A stretch of DNA of 64,000 nt. Source: Antilocapra americana. Taxonomy: Eukaryota > Chordata > Mammalia > Artiodactyla > Antilocapridae. The DNA lies in assembly GCA_007570785.1 (NCBI GenBank), contig ML660777.1:10111639-10175638 (forward strand), in the 5' to 3' direction. Shown here piece by piece: positions 1 through 12,005 of the stretch. The translations under genes were made by a program, and so were the position numbers. How positions within the stretch are numbered: position 1 is the stretch's first letter; every line of letters begins with the position of its first letter. The notes beneath the pieces were generated by a model. That model had not been told where the DNA came from. It ran no database searches and saw only the letters and a list, made by a program, of their open reading frames with translations.

Positions 1-86
1 TCACTCAGCATTTGACTGAGAGTTGCCCGCACAGCAGTGTTTATACTACGCTGGTGACAGCTACATATGTATGTTTCAATGCACAC
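1..86 (-). CDS. ARFGEF3: ARFGEF3 coding exon, partial (downstream-most in window)
   Basis: Read on the minus strand, the exon starts at 86 directly after a pyrimidine-rich stretch ending ttaccag. It translates in phase 0 to 28 codons plus two bases, beginning VCIETYICSCHQ and ending SQMLS, then GA for the next codon. The match is to the N-terminal helical region of ARFGEF3/BIG3 near residue 141 onward, from my memory of the human protein. ARFGEF3 belongs to the BIG/GBF Sec7 family but has a divergent Sec7 region. It is reported on secretory granules of endocrine cells and as a prohibitin-2/PP1 partner in breast cancer cells. The previous exon ends in a complete GAG codon, so the frame joins cleanly. 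The donor end lies outside the window. One visible difference from my recalled human sequence is Cys where human has Ser, just before SCHQ. Confidence 0.93.
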   Translation of the reverse strand, partial: MCIETYICSCHQRSINTAVRATLSQMLS

Positions 87-983
87 CTGGTAAAGAAATA
101 AGATAGCAACATACACACTCTGTAGATATCAGTTCATTACCAACATGCTTTGGAAGTAATCAGAAGGGATGTTAAATCCCTCTTAAATAGAAAGTCAGCC
201 TTATTTAGGACTAGTTATCAATGAGTACTGTTAAATATTTTAAGTCCCTGGGAATTTGTTTTTAATCATAGAGGAAAAGTAATCTTTGCCTAAAGACAAT
301 CACTCTTTGAAGCTTACTATTCTGAGCATCACAGAAGAATGCAAATGAGTGATTTTTAGATATGCCGAACAGTTCTATCTAAAACAAACTCAGGTGGCTG
401 GAAATTAATCAGGAGAAGTTCTCTCCATGGCAAAATAGGAACAGAATTCATTAACTCCTGAGTTGGGGAAAAGGGTTAATGAATCTCTTTCACCTTTATA
501 AACAAGTTTGACCTTGGATTAACTCTGTGTTCTTTTGGAAACCTGATAAATGTGGGACATGTCAGCTGTGTTACTAGGCCGTATGACTTAGGGTAAAAAT
601 GTCCCTCCGATTACTAAGCTGCATCTGAATTTAGAAAACTGTGAACAAATGATAAAAACCTGTTGAGAAGTTTCCTTGGGCAGTTCTTGTCCCTGATAAT
701 GTATACCCACTGAGGGAACTCTGCCAGCTCCGCTCATGGAGTTGTTACAGAATATTGGTACCTACACAGTTGAAACCTGGGGTTCCAAAGCCGAGGTGAC
801 TGCATCCACAGAGATGACTCTTATCTTTTGCTCCTAAGCTACATTTGAGAGCCAGAGACTGGCCTCTGGACTGCAGCAAGGACTCCTGTGAAAGATAAAT
901 GTCTGCCGGTGCCCTCTTTCTGTTCCCTGTCCTAGATTTTGCTAAGCAAACATAAAGCCAGCTGTGATCTACTAGGGTCTTGC

Positions 984-1015
984 TAGTAGAATGTCTACTA
1001 GTAGACATTCTACTA
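984..1015. repeat. Perfect 32-bp palindrome
   Basis: The 32 bases equal their own reverse complement with no spacer, centred on ctag at 998-1001. The arms read tagtagaatgtctact outward to inward. The flanks do not extend the symmetry (c at 983, a at 1016). It is not part of any repeat I recognise. It could extrude as a cruciform or form a hairpin in the intronic RNA. Confidence 0.95.
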
Positions 1016-1290
1016 AGTCTGAATGTCTAGTTGAACCTTAGACAACTCCCTGAAGGCTGCAGCATGAAGTCCCAATTTGGGGGAGGGGGGAATCCCTCAT
1101 TTGATGGTAATGATGTTAAATGGCACAGCTTTTCAGATTTTATTGCCTCTAATTCTTTTAGAAGCTATAGGAATGGGCAATGACAAAAATTGCATGCTTT
1201 AAAATTTTTCCCACGTTTTCCTCTCCATAACGTATGTCACCCTCTTCATTTCCCAAACATATTTAGTCCCACAAAAAGGATAAAAGGGGG

Positions 1291-1590
1291 GCTTCCCTGG
1301 TGGCTCAGTGGTAAAGAATCCGCCTGCCAATGCAGGAGACACAGGTTTAATTCCTGATGTGGGAAGATCCCACATGCTGCAGAGCAGGTAAGCCTGTGTA
1401 CCAAAACTATTGAGGCTGTGCTCTAGAGCCTGGGAACTGCAACTAGTGAAGCCAGAGCACCCTAGAGCCCAGGCCCCACAAGAGAAACCACTGCAATGAG
1501 AAGCCTGTACACCATAACTAGAGAAAAGCCCGAGCAGCAACAAAGACCCCACACAGCCAAAAATAAAGTTTAAAAAAAAGAAAGAAAAAG
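1291..1590 (+). mobile_element. CHR-2-type tRNA-derived SINE
   Basis: It starts gcttccctggtggctcag (tRNA-derived head with A and B box remnants). It continues through the typical body (agagaaaccactgcaatgag, ctagagaaaagcccg, cacagccaaaaataaa) and ends in an A-rich tail. This is the cetartiodactyl CHR-2 pattern, full length, in plus orientation and so antisense to ARFGEF3. Confidence 0.85.
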
Positions 1591-1680
1591 CGGGGTTGGG
1601 GGGGGATTTAATATACCTCGATTATTTTTCTAGGAGTAACTTCAAGACTACAATGAAAATAATAGGGTTCTCATCCAAAG

Positions 1681-1810
1681 TGAAAGTGAAGTTGTTCGGT
1701 TGTGTCTGACTCTTGGCGACCCCATGGACTGTAGCCTAGCAGGCTCCTCTGTCCATTGGATTCTCCAGGCAAGAATACTGGAGTGGGTTGCAATTTCCTT
1801 CTCCAGGGAT
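1681..1810 (-). mobile_element. Bov-tA SINE, partial
   Basis: It carries the reverse complement of the Bov-A body: tgaaagtgaagt, gtgtctgactctt, accccatggactgtag, actggagtgggttgc, ttctccaggga. The tRNA-like head is missing, so the copy is 5' truncated. Confidence 0.88.
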
Positions 1811-4131
1811 GGCAAGTTTAATTTGATGACTGATTACTGAGAGGGGAGAGAAACTCAACGTGAACCTTTGCTGTTGCTACTGCTTAAGTTAAACCTTTCT
1901 GTTAGGCCTCATTATTAAAAATCTTTTTGTAAAATTAACTCGGTAAAAGTAAATATTTCCTACCAGTTTAATTTACCTCCTATTGAATGCTTAATATTCC
2001 AAATGAGCCGTGAAAACTCAAAAATGTATTTGGAAGTTGGCTTAGATTACTTTAAGTCAAAAAATAAGAGCAAGTTCCAAAATATATATTTGTCAAATTA
2101 CCTTTTTAGTGTATATCAGTTTTAAACTCATTTTCTCAAGCAATCATGGATTATAATGTACCTGAAAGTAGAATTTATATGTACTTAGAAAAAAAGTGTT
2201 TTAATCTTGAAAGACTTTTACTTTTGCATGTGATGAAATAGTTTAAAAATTGTGAAAATACATCTGAGTATGATATGTCACTATGATGAAACCAAATTCT
2301 CCACAGTGTAATTAGGCACACTCATATTATTTATACTTTAAGATCTAACAGTTTCCTTTAAATCTTATACTCTCCCAAAAAATCTTTATAACTGTTGATC
2401 TTTAAGCTCTCTAAGCTCTGACATTATAAATTTAAGGGTGAATTTTAAGCTTAGAAGCATTAAAGATGAGATTAACTATCTGGAGAGCTGAACTATGAAC
2501 TTAATATAAACATGATTTTCCTGAATATGGAGAGCCATTTATAGCCTTCTTTAAAAAACTCTATCAGTCTCTTTAGACCCAAGAAAGAACGCATGCATGA
2601 AGAACTGGATCTGAAGAAAAACAAACAGTGCTATCAACAGATGAACTTCATAAATAATCAATATATTTCTATGACTTTTTAATGTTACCACCACTTTTAA
2701 TGTTTAGGTGCTATTATTACACATACAAAATGGGACATGACTTACTGCAAGAGGCATTTTATAAAGGGAAAGTTAGGCATGCTTAGTCTGCTTTGAAAAA
2801 AGATTAATCTCAGGAGCTCATTCTACTAAAGTTGTGAATATAAATACTGAATATGACAAAGCGTGTCCTTTTAAACTTAAAAATGATCATGTAACTAATA
2901 ATATCACCTTCTTCCGGTACTCAGAAAGAGATGCTTTATCAGCTATTCTGACATCCTCTAAAGAAAAGTTTCTTAAACTTGTTGTATTAATAATAAATTG
3001 GTAAATCAGTAAGGTCTGCAGAACTAGGGTTTCCATAATAAACCTGACCACTTAATTCAAGGCCAGTGATTTTTTCACCTTGTGAATGTCTTTCTCCCTC
3101 TACCTCAGGACAGTGCTAAGATGAGCACATTGAATCAGAGAAGCTCAGAGAATACCATGTCCAAAATCAGGCTGAGTTTCAGGGAAGGGACTTATCAATT
3201 TCTTTTCATATCTCCAATATTAGTTCTATCTCCCCACGCCCTTTGCTTTTGTGGTGAAGAACTGACACTTCAGAAGCCTCAGTCCTGCACCTCGACCAGA
3301 GGCCCAAAGGGCAAGTCAAATACCTTGTGAAAAGCCATAGGCCCTGGACTGCCAGGGAAGGCACGAAGGCACAGGGCAGTGAGGAGTGTCGTAAGGGACA
3401 CTTTGATCATTTCATGCATTTGTGGACATCCAGCTTTATGGCATGCGAAACACAACTGAGGGGAAAAACATACATCGTTAATGATGTAAAACAGACCCCA
3501 AGGCAGAAGGAAAAAGAACAAGAAAACACAAGTCTGCAAGCCATACATACATAAGCAATGCAAATTTTAGATTATCAAGTCAGTAGACTGATAAATAACA
3601 GTACTAGGTTACAACCACGGTGAAATCACTATTATTAAATACGAAGCAGCAGAGTGGAATGCAGCAGATAGTCAATATACATTAACCAAAGAGATAATAC
3701 ATTTTAAAGAAGCTGCCACAGTAGAAGTTTGCTTAGCTCTACAAAGTGCATATGACCTTCACTTAATTGAACTGTGCTTTAACCTACTCTTTCCTATCTG
3801 AATGGGGTTAGCAGCATAGCTTTGTTAAAACAGTGCATGGTACTGACTGTTGGTCAAGAGCAGAGCTAGTATGCTTCTGACTGGAAAATTTTTATGGCCA
3901 TGACAATTTCTGGTAATTAAGAAACAGAAAGGATCAGAGATTAAGCTACAAAAAAGCACAAATGTCTCTTATGTGAATGTTTGTTGATCACAGTAGGACC
4001 AATGGAAATTCTGATTATTACTGTAAGTCTAAACTCTACATTGCACCATGGTAACAGCTCAGTAGCTCTGCCGTTTCCAGGTAAACAGCAGTAATGGGTG
4101 GGTACGTGACAGGGGGCACCTAACCAAATGC

Positions 4132-4170
4132 AAGCACACAGGCACACACACATACACACACACAGACAGA
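4132..4170. repeat. Imperfect (CA)n microsatellite
   Basis: CA-rich run with interruptions (cacacaggcacacacacatacacacacacagacag). Confidence 0.8.
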
Positions 4171-5435
4171 GCAAACTGAAGTTGCTTTATTATTATTAAG
4201 AAATAGCTATGTAAGTAAACCTAGTCTCATGCTTGGGTAGGGAAATTTGCTGGTTTTCCTTTTGCATGTCAACTTACAAGGGAATTCTTAAAGTGCCCAG
4301 GGGTATACAAAAAACTGACTATTCTTCCTCCTCCGTGTTCTTCTTGGCTTCAGCTGGCATATTATTATAGCTTTGGACCCCTTAACCCATCAATTCCTGC
4401 ACCTTTTTGGGCAGAGCCTTCAGCTTCGTCTACAGAAGGTCTACCAAACTCTAGGCTCTGTCCAATGAACCACCCCCAAAATGAAGCAGAGGGGACCCCT
4501 GCTTTGCTCCCTGTGTCTTCTAACTCCAGATAAGTTGTTCAAGAGCCACACAAGTCAGAGGTTAAAGGAAAGTGCTGAATTTCTTGCAAAGGACTAGACT
4601 GCTCAAAGCCCATCTCTGGCAGTAAGTAACCAAAGAACAGACACCCCACAGGAGTCAAACCAGAGTCAGCAAAGAGACTGGCCCATGAGGAAGGAAGGGG
4701 TTTCTGGAAGGAAAAGTGGAGAAGCTCCTCAGAGTGTGGTTTCCTCACTCCAGTAGCCTCAGCTGGTTTAAAGCAATGGGCCAGCTCCCTTGGCTGATTT
4801 TTTTGCCAGGAGGTGGGGCTACCCCTCCCAGTCCTAAAGGGAACATGACAAATAAGATGCTTCCAAGATAAAAAGGACACAGGTGACCTGGTCCATTTTC
4901 CTGCATTGTATCTGGAGACCTTCAGCTCCTTAATTGTAAAATATTTTATTCGAGGTATGGCTCAGAAATAATGCTATCACAGTGTAGAGTTAAAAAAAAA
5001 TCGCTAGAATCACTGAATATTTAATGAAAAGTCAGCCCAATTAAAAAAAATTCTTTAGTGATACCTAGAACCATTACATCAGAACCTTTGGCAGCAGGTC
5101 TTGATTTTCAGTGTTTTTTAAGGTCCCCGGGGGGTAACAAGTGGAACTGTCTTAAACTTCCTATCCTCTGATGGTAATCAAATGCTCAGAAAAGATAAAC
5201 TGAGTATCAATGTGTAAAGATACCCAAACAAGTGGCATACGCCTAATGAGCACTTTAATCTACAGTCACAAAAAAAGTTAACTGCATCAGTACTTCTGCT
5301 TCACATGTAAAACCACCATAGAGCCATTCTCTCTAAATGCCTTGGCAAAGTGGATAAGAATCCCAAGAATTTCAGTTGGTTGCTACATTAACATGGCAAG
5401 ATTTCACTAACATTTTCTAAGACAGGGTATCTAGG

Positions 5436-5495
5436 AGGCAATATAGCATAGTGATTAATGGCACATACTTGAAATATAAAAAGCCTGGATTTGAA
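5436..5495 (+). mobile_element. MIR fragment
   Basis: aatatagcatagtgattaatgg followed by gcctggatttgaat matches the 5' part of MIR (start plus tRNA B-box area). It is short and diverged. Confidence 0.5.
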
Positions 5496-7444
5496 TATCT
5501 AAACATTTTTCAATATTGGTTTTTATTTACGAACAAATCAACATAAAATAAGTCCAGATGGCAGTGGGAGGAGCTGTGCTGCTGACCTGCTTACAAAGGA
5601 AGCATGTGGACAGTGGAGTGGGTGCAATCACACTTCAGCCTGGAGACCCCTTCCTCCCATCCACCTTAGGGTCTTCCTGACCTAAAGTCTTTGGGCAAGC
5701 AAATTAACCTCCCTTTCTTTGGGATTCTTTATATAGTTGGGTTATGGTAAAGATCAAAAGAAGACGTATGGGAAATACTACTTATTGACATGCCCTAGGA
5801 ATGCAACCATCAGTAGTTACCATTATGAACCACTGTTTTAGAATTAGGGGATGGAGGATGGATGAAATGAAAATGGGAGATTCCTGAAAGTAAAATCTTA
5901 AAGAGAGAGGGAGGGAAAAAAAGGCCTTTGAGAGAGACTCTGCTTGAACTTGATAACATGCTATAGGATAAAAGACTAGAAGTTTTCCATGACTAAGATC
6001 AAACCAGCAAATAAATATTTACAAATGAGGCTTTCTCATGTAGAAAAATCCCACAGAGCAGCCTTTACCAGGCATGAGAATATGCTCCAAATCTTACCAA
6101 TGAAACAATAATATTATTATCCATCTTCAATTCAGCTTCACAGAGCTTCAGGCTACGGCACCACCTCTTCCTTTAACCCTAAAGCCTTGGCAATTTTTAC
6201 TGTGACAGTTTTTCCTATGTTAAGGTAGCTACCCTCAGAAGACTCAACACGTCTGCTAACTTGAACATAATAGTAAAAGAAATACTAAGGGTCTCGCTTT
6301 CAAACAATAAAAGAATTTTGTATCCATATGGAGTTTTAGTAATGATCATTCATGAAATTAAACAGAAAACATGTTGGCTATTTCATAGCTGTCCAATTCT
6401 AAATTCATTTCATATTTCTTATTCCTCCTACATCACAGAAGACGCTATTCTGAAACATTGTCATCACTGCCATTTAATTAAGCAAGTTAAAGTTAGACAC
6501 ACACAGGAAGGCTGCCCTCTTATTTACATTTTCAGCGCTTAATGATCCTTTTATAGTTTCAGCAGTACCTTAGGAAAACAGAATCATTTTTCATACTTAA
6601 GTACACATCTCATTTCCTGATCAACAGGTTCCAGGGTAAGCACTGTTCTTGAGTAAACAGTCAATGCAGACCAGAATAAGAAAGAAGAATGTGTGAATTC
6701 TTCCTGCAACATTTCCACAGGTGATTTAAATGATTTATTTTAAGGTGTTTTTATAAATTGTTTCCCTAGCTATATTTAAAGTGACAACAAGAGAAAAGAT
6801 CTTTTTAAGTGAAAGACTTATTTTTATGAGAAATTCAACTACAATTAAGAAAGCTTCCAAGAGCTAAATGGTAGTTTTAGGCTGAAATGTCCTGCTTTAA
6901 AAATAGAGATGCAGATTTTTCAAAGGCTAAATTAGCAGGTGGAAAGCATGTGAGAATCTGCAAAATCACTGGGTCTCACTATGTCTACAAAATACCATTA
7001 TTTTTGTGGCAGTCTCCTTTGTAGTTCATTCTTCTTATTGATGAAAAATTATTTCTTAAGCAATTTCTATGGTGAAAATCCAAAGGGCTGTAAGCTATTT
7101 TGCCAATTTGAGGAAATATACAATGAAGGCAAAGTAAGAAAAATGCTTATTCCTATCAGGTGTATCTGAAGTAAACAATGATTTCAAATAATTATACTAC
7201 TATCCTTTCTTAAATTACACAAGCATCATTCACTTAATAATCTATTATCTGTAACTACTGATCCATAAACTTGAGAAATGGAATATTTCCTGCCATCAGT
7301 AAACAAGGATGTCACAGTGACTGGCAACTGCAGCCACCACAGATGATGACCTGGTGAACCCTGGGGTATTCTCTCAAATACCTGCCATTTAGCAGCCATC
7401 AAACTGCAGCCACTCCCCACGGTGAGCCCTAAGGAAACTCAGGA

Positions 7445-7769
7445 TGTGGAAGCACAGGATAGTGGCCCCAGATAGGTGAGGCGCTTATCAAATGAATGAA
7501 TTCAGTGAGCCCAGACTCTTGCATCTTCCCATACCTAGAAAAGCGCTAAATCCCTTACCTTGACGTACCTGGTTTCTTTAGCAGTAATCTTTTGATGTTC
7601 CCAACTACCTGCTCTTTGTTGCAAAACTCCTATATATCTATCTTAGCCCCTCATCTCAGCTCCTTGGAGCAATTTACCAGAGCAATCTGAGACTGTGTGT
7701 CCCAGGCTACAGTCCTCATTTTGCCTCAAAAAATACTTAACTCTCACATTGTGCAATTTTTTTTCAACA
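7445..7769 (+). mobile_element. Decayed solo LTR, class-I ERV-like (tentative)
   Basis: The stretch runs from tgtggaagca to a caaca end and has the layout of an LTR 3' half: a ctcctatatatc box, then agagcaatctgagactgtgt, cccaggctacagtcctcat, and a degenerate polyadenylation region (gcctcaaaaaatact) before a T-rich end. I know this arrangement from mammalian ERV1-type LTRs but cannot name the family. No internal viral genes flank it, so it would be a solitary remnant. Target-site duplication is not clear. Confidence 0.45.
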
Positions 7770-8237
7770 AGCTTATATTTATAAGTTGTTCTTAGGCTTT
7801 TCATATAAATAGATCTACTCCATACTTGTCTTATGCCAGATTATATAAATATGGATTGCAGTAGGAGGCATATTTTTACAAGTTAACAGTGGGCCTTATT
7901 GGTGCAAACATACACTCAGAAGGAATAGTGGCAGATTAAACCATTAAAAGCTTTTAAGAAATATGTTTGATATATATCAAGCAATGACAAATGGGAAGGA
8001 GAAAATGTGAACAGGATTTAGGAGAACATGAAGAAAGACAAGGGAAATTAGAAGAATCAAAATCCTGCCCTTGCAAGGCGGCCACCATTAAGAGGATGTT
8101 ACTGCTGGTGGGAGTCCCTACTTCATGGGGGTGGCTCGATTCGCCATGGCAGAGGCATGGCAGCTCTCACCTAGGTCTTAGGAGAATGCTATCTTTAGAC
8201 CTCACTTTAATGAGATTATACCAATATTCACTTATGG

Positions 8238-8395
8238 CAGTGCTTCTCAAAGTTTAATACACTTACGAATCACATGGGATATCTTATTACAAGGCAGATT
8301 CTTATTCAGAGGTCTGGGTCAGGGTTCAAGGATCTGCATTTCTAAAACGTATGCTCCTGAGCATCTGCCAAGTGGATCACGTTTGAGGTTGTAGA
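8238..8395 (+). mobile_element. MER5A (hAT-Charlie) element
   Basis: cagtgcttctcaaag at the left end, aatcacatggga, ggtctgggtcagggttc, gatctgcatttctaa and the right part gtggatcacgtttgagg follow the MER5A consensus order. Non-autonomous DNA transposon fossil. Confidence 0.75.
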
Positions 8396-8458
8396 GCCTC
8401 ACAACTCCTTTCAATATGGCTTTACATCACAGCTTGGAGAGAACAGTAATTAACAGAG

Positions 8459-8788
8459 CAGTGATTCTCAACTTGACTTCTATAGTAGAATCAGCCAGTG
8501 AAAGTGAAAAAAGTGAAAGTGTCAGTCACTCAGCTGTTTCCAACTCTTTGCAACCCCATGGACTGTAGCCTGCCAGGCTCTTCGTCCATGGGTAGTGGAG
8601 TGGGTTGCCATTCCCTTCTCCAGGGGAATCTTCTCAACCCAGGGATCAGCCAGGGGCTTCACAAAAGTTGTGCGCCCAGGTCCCTTCAAGATAAAAACAC
8701 TCAGAATTCCTAAGGTGACACCAGGCATCTTATTTTCACTAATACTTCCCAGTTGATTCAAATGTGTAGGCTTTGAGGAGAACCACCA
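8459..8788 (+). mobile_element. MER5A-like element split by a Bov-tA
   Basis: The left part, 8459-8498, begins cagtgattctcaactt. The right part, about 8654-8788, ends with the MER5A tail (tgattcaaatgtgtaggctttgaggagaacc). The SINE at 8499-8644 interrupts it, flanked by atcagccag at 8490-8498 and 8645-8653. Part of the right copy could also be SINE sequence, since Bov-tA itself contains cagggatc. Confidence 0.6.
8499..8644 (-). mobile_element. Bov-tA SINE, partial
   Basis: Reverse-oriented Bov-A body with gtgaaagtgtcagtcactc, ccccatggactgtagcctg, gtggagtgggttgccattc and ttctccagggg. It is inserted inside a MER5A-like element, with a short deletion in the middle relative to other copies here. 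Confidence 0.88.
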
Positions 8789-9224
8789 ACATAAAAGTAG
8801 GGCCTCCAATGTTATGTAACTGTAAGTAGCCCATACATAAGAGAATTCATTTTGGGAGGGTAAAGGGAAGTCAAAATCTAATCAAGTAACTACTGAAAAT
8901 AGCGAGCCTTATTCAGGAAACTTGTGGAAGCCTGACTCTTGTTCTGATCATCAATCATTGTTTGTAGCAAACTGAGGCACACTATTCCCTTCATAAAAAG
9001 GTCTATTTGAAAGATAAAAGGCACGATCAATGCTGTGTTCTGCAGGGTGCTCACCCTTGGGAGTGGTACGGATGAAGGGAGGAGCAGCCCCCTGGAAGAA
9101 TACCACCAACTTCCATGAGGCAAGTGTTAAGGGTCCCTGTAAGTGCCTTTTCTATGACAAGACTATGAAACACGTTCTACAGGCCGTAGAGACTGAAAGC
9201 TCAGCCACACCAACCAGTCTTGCT

Positions 9225-9410
9225 TCCCAGTCCTATCACTTCCTAGCTGTGTGCCTTGGAAAGCTGGTGGATCTCTCTCTGTGCCAGCTGCCTTATCTGT
9301 AAAACATGGATAATCAATAGCTCCTGCTTCTCAGTACTGTTGTGCAGTTTATAGGACTTAATACAGGGAAAATTCTTAGAATGGTGCCTTGCAGAGAGTA
9401 AGTACTAAAT
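9225..9410 (+). mobile_element. MIR element
   Basis: cttcctagctgtgtgcctt, ttatctgtaaaacatggata, ctcagtactgttgtgcag and ggtgccttgcagagagtaagt follow MIR from the core to the 3' end. Confidence 0.8.
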
Positions 9411-9467
9411 ATGCATGAAAGGCAGCCATGTAACACTTTGAGTATAAGCACTTGTCTCTTTGTTATA

Positions 9468-9810
9468 TTATTTATTTATTTATTTATTTGTGGCTGTGCT
9501 GGGTCTTCACTGCTGTGGGGGCTTTCTCCAGTTGCAGCAAGAGGAGGTTACTCCGTAGTTGCAGTGCACGGGCTTTCTCACTGCAGTGGCTTCTTCTCTT
9601 GTTGCTGAGCATGGGCTCTAGGGCATTCAGGATTCAGTAGCTGTGGCATGTGGGCTCAGTAGTTGTGGCCCTCATGCTCTAGAGCAGAGGCTCAATAGTT
9701 GTGGGATTAACTGCTCTGTAGCACATGGGATCTTCCCGGACCTGGGATCGAACCCATGTCTCCTGCATTGGCAGGTGGATTCTTTACCACTGAGCCACCA
9801 GGGAAGCCCC
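9468..9810 (-). mobile_element. CHR-2-type SINE, full length
   Basis: It starts with the reversed tail (ttatttatttatttatttgt) and ends with the reversed tRNA-like head (ttaccactgagccaccaggg then aagcccc). Internal blocks such as gggatcgaacccatgtctcc hold the reversed B box. In minus orientation it is in the sense of the host transcript. Confidence 0.87.
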
Positions 9811-11141
9811 CTGTAATTATCTCTTGTCACTACAAGCAATGTTATACTTTCAAGCCTCCTCAGAATGATCGGTTCTGAGAGAGAATGGCCACAGCAAGCA
9901 GTGAACCCAGAACTCTTAGCTAATACCTGATGGAAGTACACTGAGTTGCAGCCAAGGCTGGTGGAGAAAAGATCCACTGTTCTCAGCAGGAGAACAGTTT
10001 CCAGGGTGTTTCCATTACTGGCTTTTGATCGGGGCTGCTGGATTAAGTGAGGCCCTGGCACTTGCCTGCTCGTGGAGCTCCTGGATGACTCTGCCTCTCT
10101 CGGCAGACTGGCGTGTAGACGTCCTCCCCCAGGGACTGACCAGCTCCAATAGCTGGATTCTTACTCCCCTGAACTTGGTGTCCATGCCAGGTCCAGGCTA
10201 GCACAGAGGAGCTATTCTGCACACCGCCGTTTATCAAAAGCACTTTGAAGTGGTGATGATTACGGTCCTTACAAAGCAGTCTCCATCCCCCTGCTGATGC
10301 AGAGAGGAGTGGGGCTTCGAAGCTAGGCCTGGGGGAACCTGCAGTCTCAGCTGTTAAGGTCCACCATGGGCAGGGAGGTGGTAGGACCTTCTGGTGGGTC
10401 TGTATGAGAGGCACAGCCTAAAACCCCCTGGAATCCTGCACACTGTCAACGGAGGGCCCCCAGTATCAAATATCGGATGAAAAGTTTCTTTTTACGATCC
10501 TTACCAAGTCCTTCCTTCAGAGGAATTCAGTCCCAAGTCCCCATCCTGAACTAGAAGTCAAAGCTAGCACTGGAAGTAAGGCATTTTTCTGCGAAGGTCT
10601 GACCCCTGCTTTGTGACCTTTAAGCTGATATTCTGCTGGAAACTCTTCCAACTGGGGGATCTTAGTGGGCTGCAGGTAGGACAAGAAGGTGGGGGGAGTC
10701 AACTTGCTACCGTGGAGTCAGGAAGCTAAGCTCCCTTTAGAGTCCTGGCCGGATCACCATTATTTAGTGGAAGCCTGGATGTCATCAATCTGCTGTTCCA
10801 GAAAAGCAGGAGCTAACCTTAACCCAGAGTTTACTACATGGCTGCCTGCAATGAAAGCTTTTTACATGGGTTCTATTTTTCTTGTCTAACTGGCACAACC
10901 AGACACTGAGAGATAGAGAGACAGGTGTTGTTAGTGTTGCTTTTACACAGAGAACAAACACAAACCCAGGGAGGTATCCAAGGCAACCCTGCTGGGAGGT
11001 AGCAGAGCTAGGATTTATATCCAAACATAGTGAGTCTCTGGAGCCCATGCTCTCACCACCACACTCAATGCCTTTATCTGTATATTGCTCTTGGGTTGAG
11101 ATTTTTTTTTTAATTATTTTTTCTTTAAAGTTTCTTACAGA

Positions 11142-11144
<3 letters not shown>

Positions 11145-11180
<36 letters not shown>
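11145..11180. repeat. (GT)18 microsatellite
   Basis: 36 uninterrupted bases of GT. In the host transcript it is (CA)18, which can bind hnRNP L, but it lies about 2 kb into the intron from the exon at 13248 and a splicing role is speculative. Confidence 0.97.
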
Positions 11181-11183
<3 letters not shown>

Positions 11184-11319
11184 TGAGGCCACTGTGTTTT
11201 GATGTTTCACTCTCTCTACAAAGGCCTGCTGAGTCTCTACTCTGGCTTCCAGATCCCCACTGAGAACACCCTTGACTTGGGTGGCCCATAGCAGTACGAG
11301 TCTGCTGTTCAGGAACTGC

Positions 11320-11435
11320 TGGGCTGGCCAAAAAGTTAATTTGGTCAGTGAATTCATTGTTCAATAAAGTTCTTGCTGCAAATGAAAACTGGGTCTTTTA
11401 TTTTTACGTAAACCCCAATGAACTTTTTGACTACA
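11320..11435. mobile_element. Mariner-derived MITE (bovine MAR type)
   Basis: The left end tgggctggccaaaaagtt and the right end aactttttgactaca are inverted repeats of the mariner terminus. The interior is about 80 bp with no transposase, so this is a non-autonomous, internally deleted copy. Confidence 0.75.
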
Positions 11436-11732
11436 ACGAGATACATAACAAATCTTTTCAGAGTCTCATTCAAAAACTCCGTGAGGATGATAAAGGCACC
11501 CTCCCTCTCACAGGGAGCTTGGGAACCCCTGGTGGCCTGCCCAGTCCTGAGGGTCCTACAACAGCCTGTCTTCCTTCCCCACCTCCCTCCTTGGAAGGGG
11601 ATGGGCTGGGCAGTGAGTGACACACTGCATTTCCTGTCTTGTCCTTCATACAGCAAAGAACCAACAAGCATCTTACATGCCAATCCTGTTTCTTGCTCTG
11701 ATCAAACACTACATTGGTCATTTTAGAAGCAA

Positions 11733-12005
11733 ACCAGCATGGGGTATCTAAAATAGCTACACTCCTAGAAACAGAGACTAGAATGGTGATTGCTGGGGGG
11801 CCAGGGGAAGGGGAGATGGAGAGTTACTGTTCATTGTGTATAAAGTTTCAGTCATGCAAGATGAGCAAGTTCTAGAGTTCTGCTATATAACATCACACTA
11901 TGGTTAATGTTATATACTGAGTTGTACACTTTAAAGTGTGTTAAGATCTCCTGTTAAGGGTTCTTACCACAGCTATTTTTTTAAAAAACCCAAACCTACA
12001 AATGA
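11733..12005 (+). mobile_element. L1 3' UTR fragment (older mammalian L1)
   Basis: tagaatggtgattgctgggg, gttactgttcattgtgtata, gagttgtacactttaaa and the neighbouring text match L1MA-type tails. No coding part remains. Confidence 0.65.

Noticed and set aside
10785..11357. 190-residue minus-strand open frame
   Set aside because: It runs through the (GT)18 microsatellite (a poly-Thr/His stretch) and has no protein-like pattern; chance frame.
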